A DNA stretch of 64,000 nucleotides from contig NZ_FCOF02000006.1 in NCBI RefSeq assembly GCF_001544755.2, positions 186,001-250,000 on the forward strand. The letters are read 5' to 3'. The stretch is from Caballeronia catudaia. GTDB taxonomy: Bacteria > Pseudomonadota > Gammaproteobacteria > Burkholderiales > Burkholderiaceae. Shown piece by piece: positions 38,557 to 48,677 of the stretch (positions within the stretch are counted from its first letter, which is position 1; every line of letters begins with the position of its first letter). Below the pieces are notes generated by a model. That model worked only from the letters and a program-made list of their open reading frames with translations. It was not told where the DNA came from and did no database searches. A program made the position numbers and the translations under genes.

Positions 38557-41355
38557 TCAGGCTTCAGACGCTACCGCGAACACCCGCTCCCACAACGCCG
38601 TCACCGCGTCGCGTTCGGCCTGAACTTCGGCCGGATCGACGCGCGCCTTTTCCATGCCGTCGAGCCGCAGCGTGTGCTGAAGCTTGCGGTAATGCCGGTA
38701 CGCCGCGCCGATCGCATCGGCTTCTTCCTCGGCGATCAAACCGCTTCGCGCGGCGATCTTCAGCAGCGTGATATTGCCCGCGTTGCGCAAGAATTCGCGA
38801 TGCTCGCGCGCGTGCAGCAGCACCCAGTACTGCACGATGAATTCGATATCGACCATGCCGCCGCGATCGTGCTTCAGATCGAAGCGATCGGTGTGGTTCG
38901 GATGCCCCGCGAGCACCCGCTCGCGCATCGCGACGATCTCGCGGGCGAGCGCGGCCGCATCGCGCTCCATCACGAGCACGTCGGCGCGAATCGCTTCGAA
39001 CTGCGCGCCGATATCGGCATCGCCGGCGCTGTAACGCGCGCGCGACAGCGCCTGGTGCTCCCAGACCCACGCGGTGTTCGCCGCGTCGCCCTCGCGAATC
39101 TGATAGCGGCGAAACGATGCTAGATCGGTCACGAGCAGCCCGGATTCGCCGTTGGGCCGCAAACGCAGATCGACATCGAACAGCGTGCCCGCGCCGGTCG
39201 CGGCCGTGAGCCACGTGATGAGACGGCGCGTGAACATCGCGTAGATATCGGCGGCGGAATCGTGCGGATCGTCGTAGAGAAAGATGAGGTCGAGATCCGA
39301 CGCGTAGCCCAGCTCCTTGCCGCCAAGCTTCCCATACGCGATGACGGAAAAGCGCGGCGTCTCGCAATGCCGCTTCGGAAACTGCTTCCACACGGTCTGA
39401 ACCGTGACGTCGAGCACGGCATCGGCGAGCTCGGACAGGCGGTCGCTCACGTGCTCGACGCTCAAATGCCCGGCGAGATCGATCAGCAGAATGCGGAACA
39501 CTTCGGCCTGATGCGCGTGACGCAGCAGATCCATCTGATGCTCCGCGTCCTCGGCGGCGTCGAGCCGCGCGGTCAGCGAGCGCTTGAACGCAGCCCAGTC
39601 GAACGGGCTCGCGATGGCTTCGTCGTCGAGCAGTTCGTCGAGCAACTGCGGATGGCGGATCAGATAGCCCGCCGCCCAGCGCGAACCCGACAGCACCGAC
39701 AGCACGCGCGCGAGCGCCGCCGGATATTCCGTCAGGAGCGCGAGATACGCGCCCCGCCTGGCTGTGGCTTCCAGCAGATCGAAAAGGCGCGTGATGGTGT
39801 CGACACGCCGTGCCGCGTCGATCGACTGCACGGCTTCGAGCCCCCGCTGCGCGACGATATCGAAGCGCTCGCGGCTGCGCGACGGCAAGCCCGCATAGCG
39901 CGCCGAATTCCACACGCCCGTCAGACGCGCAAGCACCGGCGCGGGATCGGCGAAGCCGAGTTCCACAAGCCGCGCGGCGAGCTCTTCCTGTGCGGAGTCG
40001 TCGGCGAGCGCGCTACTCCAGATCCACGACGCCACCGAATCTTCCGCGACGCCACAGCCGCCCTGCCCGCTGACCTTGTCGGCGAAGATCGCGTCGAACT
40101 GCTGCTCGACCAGTTCGCGATGCGCGTCGAGCTTTTTCATCAGCGCGGCATAGTCCGCGAAGCCGAGCGATTTCGCGAGCAGCGCGCGCTCGTCGTCGGC
40201 GACGGGCATCGCGTGCGTCTGCGCGTCGTTGCGGTATTGCAGCCGATGCTCGACCGTGCGCAAGAAGAGATAGGCGTCGGACAGCGCATCGCATATGTTC
40301 GACGCGAGCAGGCCGTGGGCGGCGGCGCGTTCGAGCACCGCGAGCGTCGGACGAATGCGAAAATCCGCCGCCTGCCCGCCGCGGATCAGTTGAAATACCT
40401 GCGCACTGAATTCGATCTCGCGAATGCCGCCGCGCCCGAGCTTGATGTCGTCGGCCTTGTCGGGACGCATCGACGCGCGCCGCTTTGCTTCCTGCCGGAT
40501 CTGCTGATGCAGCGAGCGGATCGCCGCGATCACGCCGTAGTCGAGATAGCGCCGGTAAATGAACGGCGTCGCGATGGCTTCGAGCTGCTTCACGAGGCGC
40601 TTCGCCGAATCGCTGTGCGTCTCCGATACGAGCCGGCCTTTGATCCACGCGTAGCGCTCCCACTCGCGGCCCTGCACGTAAAAATATTCTTCGAGCATGC
40701 CGAGGCTGCACACGAGCGGGCCGGAATCGCCATTGGGACGCAGCCGCATGTCGACGCGAAACACGTAGCCGTCTTGCGTGATTTCCGCGAGCGCGCCGAT
40801 CAGCCGTCTGCCTAGCCGTGTGAAGAATTCCTGCGTCGGCAGCGGCGAGCGCGTGCCGCCCGAGGTTTCGCCATCTTCTTCATAAACGAAGATCAGGTCG
40901 ATATCCGACGACGCGTTCAGCTCGCGCCCGCCGAGCTTGCCCATGCCGACGACGCCAAGCGTGAGACGTTCGCCGTCCGGTCCGCGCGGCTCGCCGAACA
41001 GCGTTTCGAGATCCGCCGACAGCACGGCAAGCGCGCGCTGCACGGTCACTTCGGCGAGATCGGTCATCGCGCCGGTGACTTCGGCGACATCGGCCGCGCC
41101 CGCAAGATCGCGCTCCATCACCGTGCAGAAGACGTCGGTTCTCAGGCGGCGCAGCGCGGTCTTCAAAGCGGCTTCGTCGAGCACGCCGTTTTCGGTGCGC
41201 GGCGCGCAGTGCGCATCGAGCCGCGCTTCGATCCATGCGCGCGTGATGCGCGATTGCGCCCACTGCGCGACGTACGACGCCAGTTCGGGACGCGCCGCAT
41301 ACGCGCGCGCCGCATAGTTGGAATAGTCGGAACTGAGAAGAGTGGCGTCGGTCAT
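38557..41355 (-). CDS. glnE: glutamine synthetase adenylyltransferase/deadenylase
   Basis: 932 residues from ATG 41355. Two nucleotidyltransferase cores are present: GKLGGRELNASSDIDLIFVY (N-terminal deadenylase side) and GKLGGKELGYASDLDLIFLY (adenylylase side), each with the G-S-x-x-D-x-D pattern and a following helical GlnD-type domain. RGGIREIEFSAQVFQLIRGG and RGGMVDIEFIVQYWVLLHA are the paired signatures. It sets glutamine synthetase activity under PII control. It is convergent with recN, three bases apart. Confidence 0.98.
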   Translation of the reverse strand: MTDATLLSSDYSNYAARAYAARPELASYVAQWAQSRITRAWIEARLDAHCAPRTENGVLDEAALKTALRRLRTDVFCTVMERDLAGAADVAEVTGAMTDLAEVTVQRALAVLSADLETLFGEPRGPDGERLTLGVVGMGKLGGRELNASSDIDLIFVYEEDGETSGGTRSPLPTQEFFTRLGRRLIGALAEITQDGYVFRVDMRLRPNGDSGPLVCSLGMLEEYFYVQGREWERYAWIKGRLVSETHSDSAKRLVKQLEAIATPFIYRRYLDYGVIAAIRSLHQQIRQEAKRRASMRPDKADDIKLGRGGIREIEFSAQVFQLIRGGQAADFRIRPTLAVLERAAAHGLLASNICDALSDAYLFLRTVEHRLQYRNDAQTHAMPVADDERALLAKSLGFADYAALMKKLDAHRELVEQQFDAIFADKVSGQGGCGVAEDSVASWIWSSALADDSAQEELAARLVELGFADPAPVLARLTGVWNSARYAGLPSRSRERFDIVAQRGLEAVQSIDAARRVDTITRLFDLLEATARRGAYLALLTEYPAALARVLSVLSGSRWAAGYLIRHPQLLDELLDDEAIASPFDWAAFKRSLTARLDAAEDAEHQMDLLRHAHQAEVFRILLIDLAGHLSVEHVSDRLSELADAVLDVTVQTVWKQFPKRHCETPRFSVIAYGKLGGKELGYASDLDLIFLYDDPHDSAADIYAMFTRRLITWLTAATGAGTLFDVDLRLRPNGESGLLVTDLASFRRYQIREGDAANTAWVWEHQALSRARYSAGDADIGAQFEAIRADVLVMERDAAALAREIVAMRERVLAGHPNHTDRFDLKHDRGGMVDIEFIVQYWVLLHAREHREFLRNAGNITLLKIAARSGLIAEEEADAIGAAYRHYRKLQHTLRLDGMEKARVDPAEVQAERDAVTALWERVFAVASEA

Positions 41356-41538
41356 GAAAGATTGGGTTCGCTCATTGCTTCGGGAAACACATAGCAGTTC
41401 GCGCAACGCGCCGCGAGTCTTGCCGGGCGCGGCTTAGCGAGCATTTACGAGTGCGCAGGCAGCGGCCGTCCCCGCCATGCCCGTGTTACATTTCAGCGTC
41501 AAACACGCAAAACTACCATATCGCCGAACAGCCGCAGC

Positions 41539-44500
41539 ATGTCCGACAGCAGACCATCCGTCGACCCGACCGAAGTTGGACAAGCCAAGCCCAGCGGCAA
41601 CGCCGAGCGCGTGCTTTCACGCGTCTTCAAGTTCGTTCTCGTCATCGCGGCCATCGCATATTTCGCGGTCGCGGGCGTGTATGTCGGCCTGCGCTACATC
41701 GTCATGCCGCAGGTCGATTCGTTCCGGCCGCAAATCGAGCAACTGGTCTCGTCGAAGATTCACGCGCAGTTGCGCATCGGCAGGATTTCCGCGCGATGGT
41801 CGGGGCTTTCGCCGACGCTCGATATCGACAATCTGCGCATCGACGCCGCCGACGGCGCGCCGGGGCTCGCCGTGCCGCATGCGAGCGCGAGCATCGCGTG
41901 GGCGTCGCTCCTGCATCTGCGGCCAAAGCTCGCGGATCTGACCGTCGATGGCCCCGATGTCATCATCGCGCGCAACGCCGACGGCGCGCTCTCCGTCGCG
42001 GGCGTGCCGATTCCCACGCATCGCACCGGCTCCAACGCGTTCACGACCTGGCTGCTCGGCCAGGACCGCATCCTCCTGCGCGACGGCACGCTGCGCTGGC
42101 GCGACGCCGGACGCGCCGCGCCCGAGATCGCGTTCAAGCGGCTGCATCTCGCGATCATCAACGACGGCACGCGGCATCGGCTGGCGCTTCAGGCGCCCGC
42201 CGACGGCGAAGTGCTGCACGGCCCGCTCGACTTCCGCGCGGACTTCCGTCATCAGCCGTTTTCCGCGATGGGCGCGCCCGCGAACTGGAGCGGCCAGCTC
42301 TACGTGTCGACCGGCCCCGTCGATCTGCCGACGCTCGCGCGCTACGTTAAGACGCCGTTCCAGATGTACAGCGGCCGCATCAACAACGAGATCTGGCTGA
42401 ACTTCGCGGGCGGCGAGTTGCAAAACGCGTCCGGCGCGCTGACCGGCTCGAACGTCGCGCTGCGCGTGCGTGCGACGCAGCCGCGTCTCGATCTGCCGAT
42501 CGCGCGCTTCGGCTGGAGCATCGACAGGAAGGACACCGAATACACGCTGAATCTGCGCGATCTTCACGCGGAGCTCGGCCAGTTGCCGCTCGACGGCGGT
42601 ACGCCGGTGTCGCGCCTGCTGGTGTCGCGCGCGCTCACGGGCACGTATCGGCCGCCGAGCGTCGGCAAGGGGCAACTGCTGCGGCTGACGGGCGATACCG
42701 TCGATATCGGCATCCTCGCGGAGTTCGTGCGCGCGCTGCCGGTGCCGGCGAAGGTGCTCAACGAGCTCGTGCGCATCAATCCGCGCGGCCAGGTGTCGAA
42801 CTACACGCTCTTTTCCGAGCGCGCCGCGCCGAAGACCGAGGAAGAAGCGCAGCGACAGCGCAGACAAGGCGACGCGCCGCTGGTGCGTTACGCGCTCAAG
42901 GCCGACCTCGAGGGAATCAGCGTGCAGGCGCAGGAACCGCCGCCCGGCCTCACGATCAACAATCATCCGCGCGCCGGCATTCCGGGCGTCGACAATCTGT
43001 GGGGCAGCGTCGACGCGAACGAGAAGGAAGGCAGGATCACCATCGACACGAAGAACGCGGCCGTCATCATTCCGGGCGCGTTCGACGATCCGCGCCTCAC
43101 CTTCGATTCGCTGCAGGGCAAGGCGCGCTGGACCGTCGCGGACGCGGTCGCGCCGGGTGAACTGCGCCGCGCGTTCACGATTCATCTCGACACGCTGCAC
43201 GTGAAGAACGCCGACGCCGAAGGCGAAGTCACCGCCGATTACTGGAACCAGGGCCACGGGCGCGGCAATCTCGATCTGAAAGCGAAGGTCGCGCATCTGA
43301 AGGTGACGAGCCTCGTGCGCTATCTGCCGACGAGCCTGACCGAGCGCGTGCGCGTGTATCTCGGCCATGCGCTGCAGGCGGGCGTCGCGAGGAACGGGAC
43401 GATCGAAGTGCACGGCGATCTCACGCGCTTCCCGTACGCCAAGTTTCCCGATGCGGGAATCTTTCGCATCAACGCGCCCTTCAGCGGCGGCAAGTTCGAT
43501 CCGACGCCATTCCCGCCGCGCAAGATGGCCAACGGCCTGCCGAATTTCTGGCCTGCGTTCGAGGGCATCGACGGCACCTTCACGCTCGCGCAAAACAAGC
43601 TCGGCTTCGATATCGACAAAGGACATTACCGCCGCGTGCAGGTGTCCAAGGTCGTCGGGCGGATCGACGACACCGGCAATCGCGAGACGAAGCTGTGGAT
43701 CGACGGCAAAGCGCGCGGGCCGCTCGCCGACATGCTCCAGTACGTCGACGACAGCTCGCTCGGCCTGATGGCGAAGCACGCGACGCGCAAGATCGAGGCG
43801 AAGGGCGACGCCGACCTCGCGCTCACGCTCGGCATTCCGCGCTACCGTCCGCCCGCGCCGCTGCCGCCGATGAAGCCCGAATACAAAGGCTCGATCACGT
43901 TCGCCAACGACGAAGTCACGTACGGCACGCTGCCGCCGCTCACGCATCTGCGCGGTCGCGCCGACTTTGCCGCGAAAACCGTCACGCTCGACGGCCTGAC
44001 CGCGCAACTGCTCGGCGGCGATGTGCGCGCGAAGGGCGGCGTGCAGCCCGACGGCAGTTATGCGATCGACGTGAACGGGCGCATCGGCGCGGACGCGGCT
44101 GAACGCCTGAACGTGCGCATGAGTCCGCAGCTCGCGCAGTTCATGAAGCGCATCGACGGCGCCGCGCCTTACGAGTTGCACGTGCGCGGCGCGAAGAACG
44201 CGTTGCCGAACGTGCAGGCGAGCTCGGATCTGACGGGTCTCGGCATCGATCTGCCCGCGCCGCTCGGCAAGGCGAAAGGCACGCCGATGCCCCTCTCCTT
44301 CACGTTCCAGCCCGCGGCGGGCGGCGCTTCGGATCTGCATGACGCGAAGCTGAGCGTCGGGCCGCTGGAAGCGCATTACGTGCTGCAGCAGATCGGCCGC
44401 GCGCAGGTGAAGATCGATCCGCAGGACGCCGCCGAGCCGATGAACATGCGCGCGCGCCTGAAGGTGGCACGCGGCGCGATCGGCGTGAACAAACACGCGG

Positions 44501-45846
44501 ACTTGCCGGCCGAAGGCGTGAGCGCGGCCGTCGATCTGAACGAACTCGATGCCGACGCCTGGCGCAAGACCTTCGCCGAAATCAGCGCGGCCGCGCCGTC
44601 ATCCACAGCCGTTGCCGACACGCCGCGCCCGCCAATGAGCGAGAACGTCAGGCAGTTCATCCCGACGCGCGCCGCCATCCATTTCACGACGCTCAAGCTG
44701 CTCGACCGGCGCTTTGAAAATGTCGATATCGGCGCGAGCGAAGCGCAGGATCGCAAGTGGGTGGCGAACATCGTGTCGGATCAGATATCGGGCGATGTCG
44801 CGTGGACGCCGGGCGCGACGAAGGGCAGCCCCGGCGCGTTGCAGGCGCGCTTTGCGAAGATCGTGATTCCGGACAAGACCGGGACCGGTCCCGCCGAGAA
44901 GGCGATCACGAGACCGCCGCGCAACATGCCGACGATCGATCTCATCGTCAACGAGCTCGTGTTCCGCGGCCACAGCCTCGGGCGGCTGGAAGTCGACGCG
45001 CGCAACGATGTAATCGCCGACGAAGCGATCTGGACACTCGACAAGCTCGAGCTCATCAACCCGGACGCGACGCTCTCCGCCAACGCGACCTGGCGCACGC
45101 TGCCGGGCGGCGTCATCCAGGCGGCGCGATCGAGCACGACTCCCGACGAGATGGATGATCGCCTGCCCCGCCGCACGTCGCTCGATTTCAAGCTCGACGT
45201 GAAGAACGGCGGGCAGCTGATCGACCGCTTCGGCGCGCCGCACGTCGTCACGGCGGGCAGCGGCACGGTCTCGGGCCACGCGGCGTGGAACGGCGGGCCG
45301 ACCGCCGTCGATGTGAATACGCTCGATGGTAATGTCGCCGTCGACCTGCATCACGGACAGATTCTGCGCGCGCCGGGCGCGGCGAAGTGGCTCGGCATCT
45401 TCAGCCTGCGCAGCCTCGCGAATCTGATGACGCTGCATTTCGAGGATGTCGTCGGCAATGGGTTGCCGTTCGAGAAGATCACGGGCAATGCGAGAATCGC
45501 CGATGGCATCAGCCACACGGACGACTTCCTGATGGTGACATCGCCCGCGCGCGTGCAGATGCAGGGCACCGTCGATATGCCGAAGCAGACGCAGGATCTG
45601 CACGTGAAAGTGATTCCGACCGTCGGCGCGGGCGCGGCGGCGATCGGCGCCGCGGTGATCAATCCGCTGCTCGGCCTGGGCGTGCTGGCTGCGGATATCG
45701 CGCTGTCGGCATCGATCCAGAAAGCGTTCGCGCGCGACTATTCGATCACCGGCTCCTGGAGCAAACCCGTCATCCAGCGTCTCAAGGGCGATCAGGGTAA
45801 GATCGAAACACCCGCCGCCGCCGTGGTTCCGTCCGCTGCCCGCTAA
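41539..45846 (+). CDS. yhdP: YhdP-family AsmA-like envelope protein
   Basis: 1435 residues. One N-terminal membrane span (VLVIAAIAYFAVAGVYVGLR) anchors a very long periplasmic beta-rich repeat protein with the DUF3971 and AsmA-like C-terminal regions (TLDGNVAVDLHHGQILRAPG, FSLRSLANLMTLHFEDVVGN). The end holds a Gly/Ala-rich segment (GAGAAAIGAAVINPLLGLGV). YhdP, TamB and YdbH are believed to carry phospholipids between the inner and outer membrane. The following nitrilase-like and tldD genes are its regular neighbours. Confidence 0.92.
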   Translation: MSDSRPSVDPTEVGQAKPSGNAERVLSRVFKFVLVIAAIAYFAVAGVYVGLRYIVMPQVDSFRPQIEQLVSSKIHAQLRIGRISARWSGLSPTLDIDNLRIDAADGAPGLAVPHASASIAWASLLHLRPKLADLTVDGPDVIIARNADGALSVAGVPIPTHRTGSNAFTTWLLGQDRILLRDGTLRWRDAGRAAPEIAFKRLHLAIINDGTRHRLALQAPADGEVLHGPLDFRADFRHQPFSAMGAPANWSGQLYVSTGPVDLPTLARYVKTPFQMYSGRINNEIWLNFAGGELQNASGALTGSNVALRVRATQPRLDLPIARFGWSIDRKDTEYTLNLRDLHAELGQLPLDGGTPVSRLLVSRALTGTYRPPSVGKGQLLRLTGDTVDIGILAEFVRALPVPAKVLNELVRINPRGQVSNYTLFSERAAPKTEEEAQRQRRQGDAPLVRYALKADLEGISVQAQEPPPGLTINNHPRAGIPGVDNLWGSVDANEKEGRITIDTKNAAVIIPGAFDDPRLTFDSLQGKARWTVADAVAPGELRRAFTIHLDTLHVKNADAEGEVTADYWNQGHGRGNLDLKAKVAHLKVTSLVRYLPTSLTERVRVYLGHALQAGVARNGTIEVHGDLTRFPYAKFPDAGIFRINAPFSGGKFDPTPFPPRKMANGLPNFWPAFEGIDGTFTLAQNKLGFDIDKGHYRRVQVSKVVGRIDDTGNRETKLWIDGKARGPLADMLQYVDDSSLGLMAKHATRKIEAKGDADLALTLGIPRYRPPAPLPPMKPEYKGSITFANDEVTYGTLPPLTHLRGRADFAAKTVTLDGLTAQLLGGDVRAKGGVQPDGSYAIDVNGRIGADAAERLNVRMSPQLAQFMKRIDGAAPYELHVRGAKNALPNVQASSDLTGLGIDLPAPLGKAKGTPMPLSFTFQPAAGGASDLHDAKLSVGPLEAHYVLQQIGRAQVKIDPQDAAEPMNMRARLKVARGAIGVNKHADLPAEGVSAAVDLNELDADAWRKTFAEISAAAPSSTAVADTPRPPMSENVRQFIPTRAAIHFTTLKLLDRRFENVDIGASEAQDRKWVANIVSDQISGDVAWTPGATKGSPGALQARFAKIVIPDKTGTGPAEKAITRPPRNMPTIDLIVNELVFRGHSLGRLEVDARNDVIADEAIWTLDKLELINPDATLSANATWRTLPGGVIQAARSSTTPDEMDDRLPRRTSLDFKLDVKNGGQLIDRFGAPHVVTAGSGTVSGHAAWNGGPTAVDVNTLDGNVAVDLHHGQILRAPGAAKWLGIFSLRSLANLMTLHFEDVVGNGLPFEKITGNARIADGISHTDDFLMVTSPARVQMQGTVDMPKQTQDLHVKVIPTVGAGAAAIGAAVINPLLGLGVLAADIALSASIQKAFARDYSITGSWSKPVIQRLKGDQGKIETPAAAVVPSAAR

Positions 45847-45912
45847 AAACGGGCCATCGCTTCGCCGGCAGCGGCGCCGTTTTCGTCCCCTTTTTCAACA
45901 GCGCATTCAGAC

Positions 45913-46743
45913 ATGAGCGAAAGATCGAGCGACAGCGCGGCGCCGTTTCAGGTTGCCGCGCTGCAGATGGTCAGCACGCCGGACCGCGAGCGCAATCTGG
46001 CCGACGCCGGACGTCTTATCGCCGAAGCCGCGCGCGGCGGCGCGAAACTGGTGCTCCTGCCCGAATATTTCTGCTACATGGGCTTCAAGGACACCGACAA
46101 GCTCGCGATCCGCGAAACGCCCGGCTCGGGCCCGATCCAGCAATTTCTTTCCGACGCGGCGCGCGAGCATGGCGTGTGGCTCATCGGCGGGACGTTGCCG
46201 CTGCAATCGCCGGAAGAGAACCGCGTGCTCAACACGACGCTCGTGTTCGACCCGCAGGGCAAGCAGGTCGCGCGCTACGACAAGATTCATCTGTTCAATT
46301 TCGAGCGCGGCGAGGAATCGTTCGATGAAGCGCGCACCATCTTCCCCGGCAGCGAAGTCCGCACGTTCGATGCGCCGTTCGGGCGCGTGGGTCTTTCCGT
46401 GTGCTACGACCTGCGCTTTCCGGAGCTGTATCGAAAGCTCGGCGACTGCGCGCTGATGGTCGTGCCATCGGCGTTCACTTATACGACCGGCCGTGCGCAC
46501 TGGCAGACGTTGCTCAAGGCGCGCGCCGTCGAGAATCAGTGCTATGTGCTCGCAGCGGCGCAAGGTGGCCATCACGAGAACGGACGCCGGACATGGGGCC
46601 ACAGCTTGCTCATCGATCCTTGGGGCGAACTCGTCGACGTGAAAGAGGAAGGACCGGGCGTCGTGGCCGGCGGCGTCGATCTGGAGCGCATCGCGGCCGT
46701 GCGGCAGAGCTTGCCGGCTTATCGGCATCGCGTGATCGGTTGA
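45913..46743 (+). CDS. carbon-nitrogen hydrolase, deaminated glutathione amidase-like
   Basis: 276 residues, nitrilase superfamily. The catalytic Glu is in KLVLLPEYFCYMG, Lys in RYDKIHLFNFERG and Cys in GLSVCYDLRFPELYRKLG. SFDEARTIFPGSEV and RAHWQTLLKARAVENQCYVL match the Nit1/YbeM group, which repairs deaminated glutathione. The family contains many amidases, so the substrate is inferred. It lies 66 bases after yhdP. Confidence 0.88.
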   Translation: MSERSSDSAAPFQVAALQMVSTPDRERNLADAGRLIAEAARGGAKLVLLPEYFCYMGFKDTDKLAIRETPGSGPIQQFLSDAAREHGVWLIGGTLPLQSPEENRVLNTTLVFDPQGKQVARYDKIHLFNFERGEESFDEARTIFPGSEVRTFDAPFGRVGLSVCYDLRFPELYRKLGDCALMVVPSAFTYTTGRAHWQTLLKARAVENQCYVLAAAQGGHHENGRRTWGHSLLIDPWGELVDVKEEGPGVVAGGVDLERIAAVRQSLPAYRHRVIG

Positions 46744-46872
46744 CAGGCACGCCAACGACTTGAAGACGGGGATTGCTCCCCGCACATGGACTGACCGAAT
46801 CGCACCGTAGAATAGTCTGATATTCGTCTGCAATATCACCGAACTCGTCACAGAACACGCAATAGGCACCGC

Positions 46873-48339
46873 ATGAACATCATCGAACCCGGCATTCGCA
46901 ATCTGGTCACGGCGAAGGACGTTTTGCTCACGCCCTACGGCCTCGACGAAGCGCTGATCACCCGCACGCTCGCGGAAATCTTCACGCATCGCGTCGATTA
47001 CGCGGACCTCTATTTCCAGTCCACGCGCAGCGAAGCGTGGAGCCTCGAAGAAGGCATCGTCAAATCGGGCAGCTTCAGCATCGATCAGGGCGTCGGCGTG
47101 CGCGCCGTTTCCGGCGAGCGCACGGCGTTCGCCTATTCCGACGATCTCTCGCCCGAATCGATCCGCCAGGCCGCCATCGCCACACGCGCGATCGCCAAGG
47201 CGGGCGGCGGCAAGCAGAAGATCAAGCCGGCGAGCACGCTCACGGGCGTGTCGGGCCGCGATCTGTATCTCGCCGCCGATCCGCTGCATTCGCTCGATGC
47301 CACGGCCAAGGTGAAGCTGCTGGAGCGCGTCGAGCAGATGGCGCGTGCCAAAGATCCGCGCATCACGCAGGTGATGGCGGGCATGGCCGGCGAATACGAT
47401 GTCGTGCTGGTCGCGCGCAGCGACGGCGCGCTCGCGGCCGACGTGCGGCCGCTCGTGCGCGTCTCGGTGACGGTGATCGCCGAGCAGAACGGCCGGCGCG
47501 AAATCGGCACGGGCGGCGGCGGCGGGCGCTTCGACTACGGCTATTTCACGGACGCAATCCTGCAGAAATATGTCGATGACGCCGTGCACGCGGCCTTGGT
47601 GAATCTCGAAGCGCGCCCCGCTCCGGCCGGCGCGATGACCGTCGTGCTCGGGCCGGGCTGGCCGGGCGTGCTCCTGCACGAGGCGGTCGGACACGGACTC
47701 GAGGGCGATTTCAACCGCAAGGGATCGTCGGCGTTCGCGGGCATGATTGGCGAGCAGGTGGCGGCGAAGGGCGTCACGGTCGTCGATGACGGCACGCTGC
47801 CGAATCGTCGCGGCTCGCTCAATATCGACGATGAAGGCAATCCGACGCAGTGCACGACGCTGATCGAGGACGGCATTCTCAAGGGCTACATTCAGGATTC
47901 GCTCAACGCGCGCCTGATGAAGATGCCGGTGACGGGCAACGCGCGGCGCGAATCGTACGCCGCGCTGCCGATGCCGCGCATGACCAACACCTACATGCTC
48001 AACGGCGACAAGGACCCGCAGGAGATTCTCGCGTCGGTGAAGAACGGGCTGTACGCGGTGAATTTCGGCGGCGGCCAGGTCGATATCACCAACGGCAAGT
48101 TCGTGTTCTCGGCGTCCGAGGCGTACATGATCGAGAACGGCAAGATCACATATCCGGTGAAGGGGGCGACGCTGATCGGCAGCGGGCCGGAATCGCTCAA
48201 GTACGTGACGATGATCGGCAACGATATGTCGCTGGATAGCGGCGTCGGCGTGTGCGGCAAGGAAGGCCAGAGCGTGCCGGTGGGCGTGGGTCAGCCGACG
48301 TTGCGCATCGAGAAGATGACGGTGGGCGGGACGGTTTGA
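46873..48339 (+). CDS. tldD: metalloprotease TldD
   Basis: 488 residues. The zinc motif is [20 protein letters not shown] (HExxxH), with a downstream Cys near [20 protein letters not shown]. The N-terminal domain contains [20 protein letters not shown]. TldD forms a heterodimeric protease with TldE (PmbA), which is not in the window. The gene ends at a long dyad that looks like its terminator. Confidence 0.96.
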   Translation: MNIIEPGIRNLVTAKDVLLTPYGLDEALITRTLAEIFTHRVDYADLYFQSTRSEAWSLEEGIVKSGSFSIDQGVGVRAVSGERTAFAYSDDLSPESIRQAAIATRAIAKAGGGKQKIKPASTLTGVSGRDLYLAADPLHSLDATAKVKLLERVEQMARAKDPRITQVMAGMAGEYDVVLVARSDGALAADVRPLVRVSVTVIAEQNGRREIGTGGGGGRFDYGYFTDAILQKYVDDAVHAALVNLEARPAPAGAMTVVLGPGWPGVLLHEAVGHGLEGDFNRKGSSAFAGMIGEQVAAKGVTVVDDGTLPNRRGSLNIDDEGNPTQCTTLIEDGILKGYIQDSLNARLMKMPVTGNARRESYAALPMPRMTNTYMLNGDKDPQEILASVKNGLYAVNFGGGQVDITNGKFVFSASEAYMIENGKITYPVKGATLIGSGPESLKYVTMIGNDMSLDSGVGVCGKEGQSVPVGVGQPTLRIEKMTVGGTV

Positions 48340-48352
48340 TGTTGCTTGCCAT

Positions 48353-48424
48353 GCGGGGATTCCGCATCGACGACGCTCGGTTTTGGCTTGTTTGCTTCGT
48401 TCGATGCGGAATGTCCGCGTTTTT
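48353..48424 (+). terminator. tldD terminator, long dyad with 30-base loop
   Basis: The arms share a perfect 12-bp core, ATTCCGCATCGA (48359-48370) with TCGATGCGGAAT (48401-48412). Counting GCGG/CCGC on the outside, 17 of 18 positions pair, with one G-U. A run of five T follows (48420-48424). It lies 13 bases after the tldD stop and just ahead of the DAHP synthase promoter. Confidence 0.6.
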
Positions 48425-48436
48425 GGTTGCGTAGGG

Positions 48437-48466
48437 TTGTCAGTGCCGCACGTTTGAAGGTATAAA
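48437..48466 (+). promoter_or_regulatory. sigma-70 promoter of the DAHP synthase leader
   Basis: TTGTCA (48437-48442), 18 bases, TATAAA (48461-48466). Transcription would start near 48473, about 32 bases before the leader peptide ATG. Confidence 0.75.
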
Positions 48467-48504
48467 AGCAGTCACAACTTTTTTCGACCGACTCCCGACC
48501 CATC

Positions 48505-48570
48505 ATGTCCGCCAAGTTTTATTTTTATTTCTTTTGGCATCTCAAGCCGCTGGCGGATCGAGAGGGGTGA
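48505..48570 (+). CDS. aromatic leader peptide for attenuation, 21 aa
   Basis: ATG 48505 opens a 21-codon ORF ending at TGA 48568-48570. After M-S-A-K it reads seven aromatic codons in a row: Phe 48517, Tyr 48520, Phe 48523, Tyr 48526, Phe 48529, Phe 48532, Trp 48535. The tail is H-L-K-P-L-A-D-R-E-G. All three DAHP-pathway end products are represented. A ribosome slowed on these codons would leave the segment 48548-48556 free. There is no strong ribosome binding site. It lies between a good promoter and an intrinsic terminator, the classic attenuator order. Confidence 0.85.
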   Translation: MSAKFYFYFFWHLKPLADREG

Positions 48571-48635
48571 GTTGTACGCAGGTCGAAAAGACCGAAATTC
48601 CCGAAAAACCGCCAGCGAGTCTGGCGGTTTTTTTT
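48548..48635 (+). promoter_or_regulatory. transcription attenuator of DAHP synthase gene
   Basis: The terminator is CCGCCAG (48609-48615), loop CGAGT, CTGGCGG (48621-48627) and eight T, with flanking A-T pairs lengthening the stem. The 5' arm can instead pair with CGCTGGCGG at 48548-48556, giving a 9-bp antiterminator (48548-48556 with 48609-48617). That segment overlaps the end of the leader peptide, so a ribosome reaching the stop at 48570 would cover it and let the terminator form. A small GGTC/GACC hairpin sits at 48581-48593. Confidence 0.85.
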
Positions 48636-48677
48636 CGTCTTCCCATTTGTTTAAAACGCTGCCGTTGGAGAACCGAA

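Noticed and set aside
41617..44496. 959-codon open frame opposite yhdP
   Set aside because: Same shadow pattern; yhdP has a membrane anchor, known domains and a normal start.
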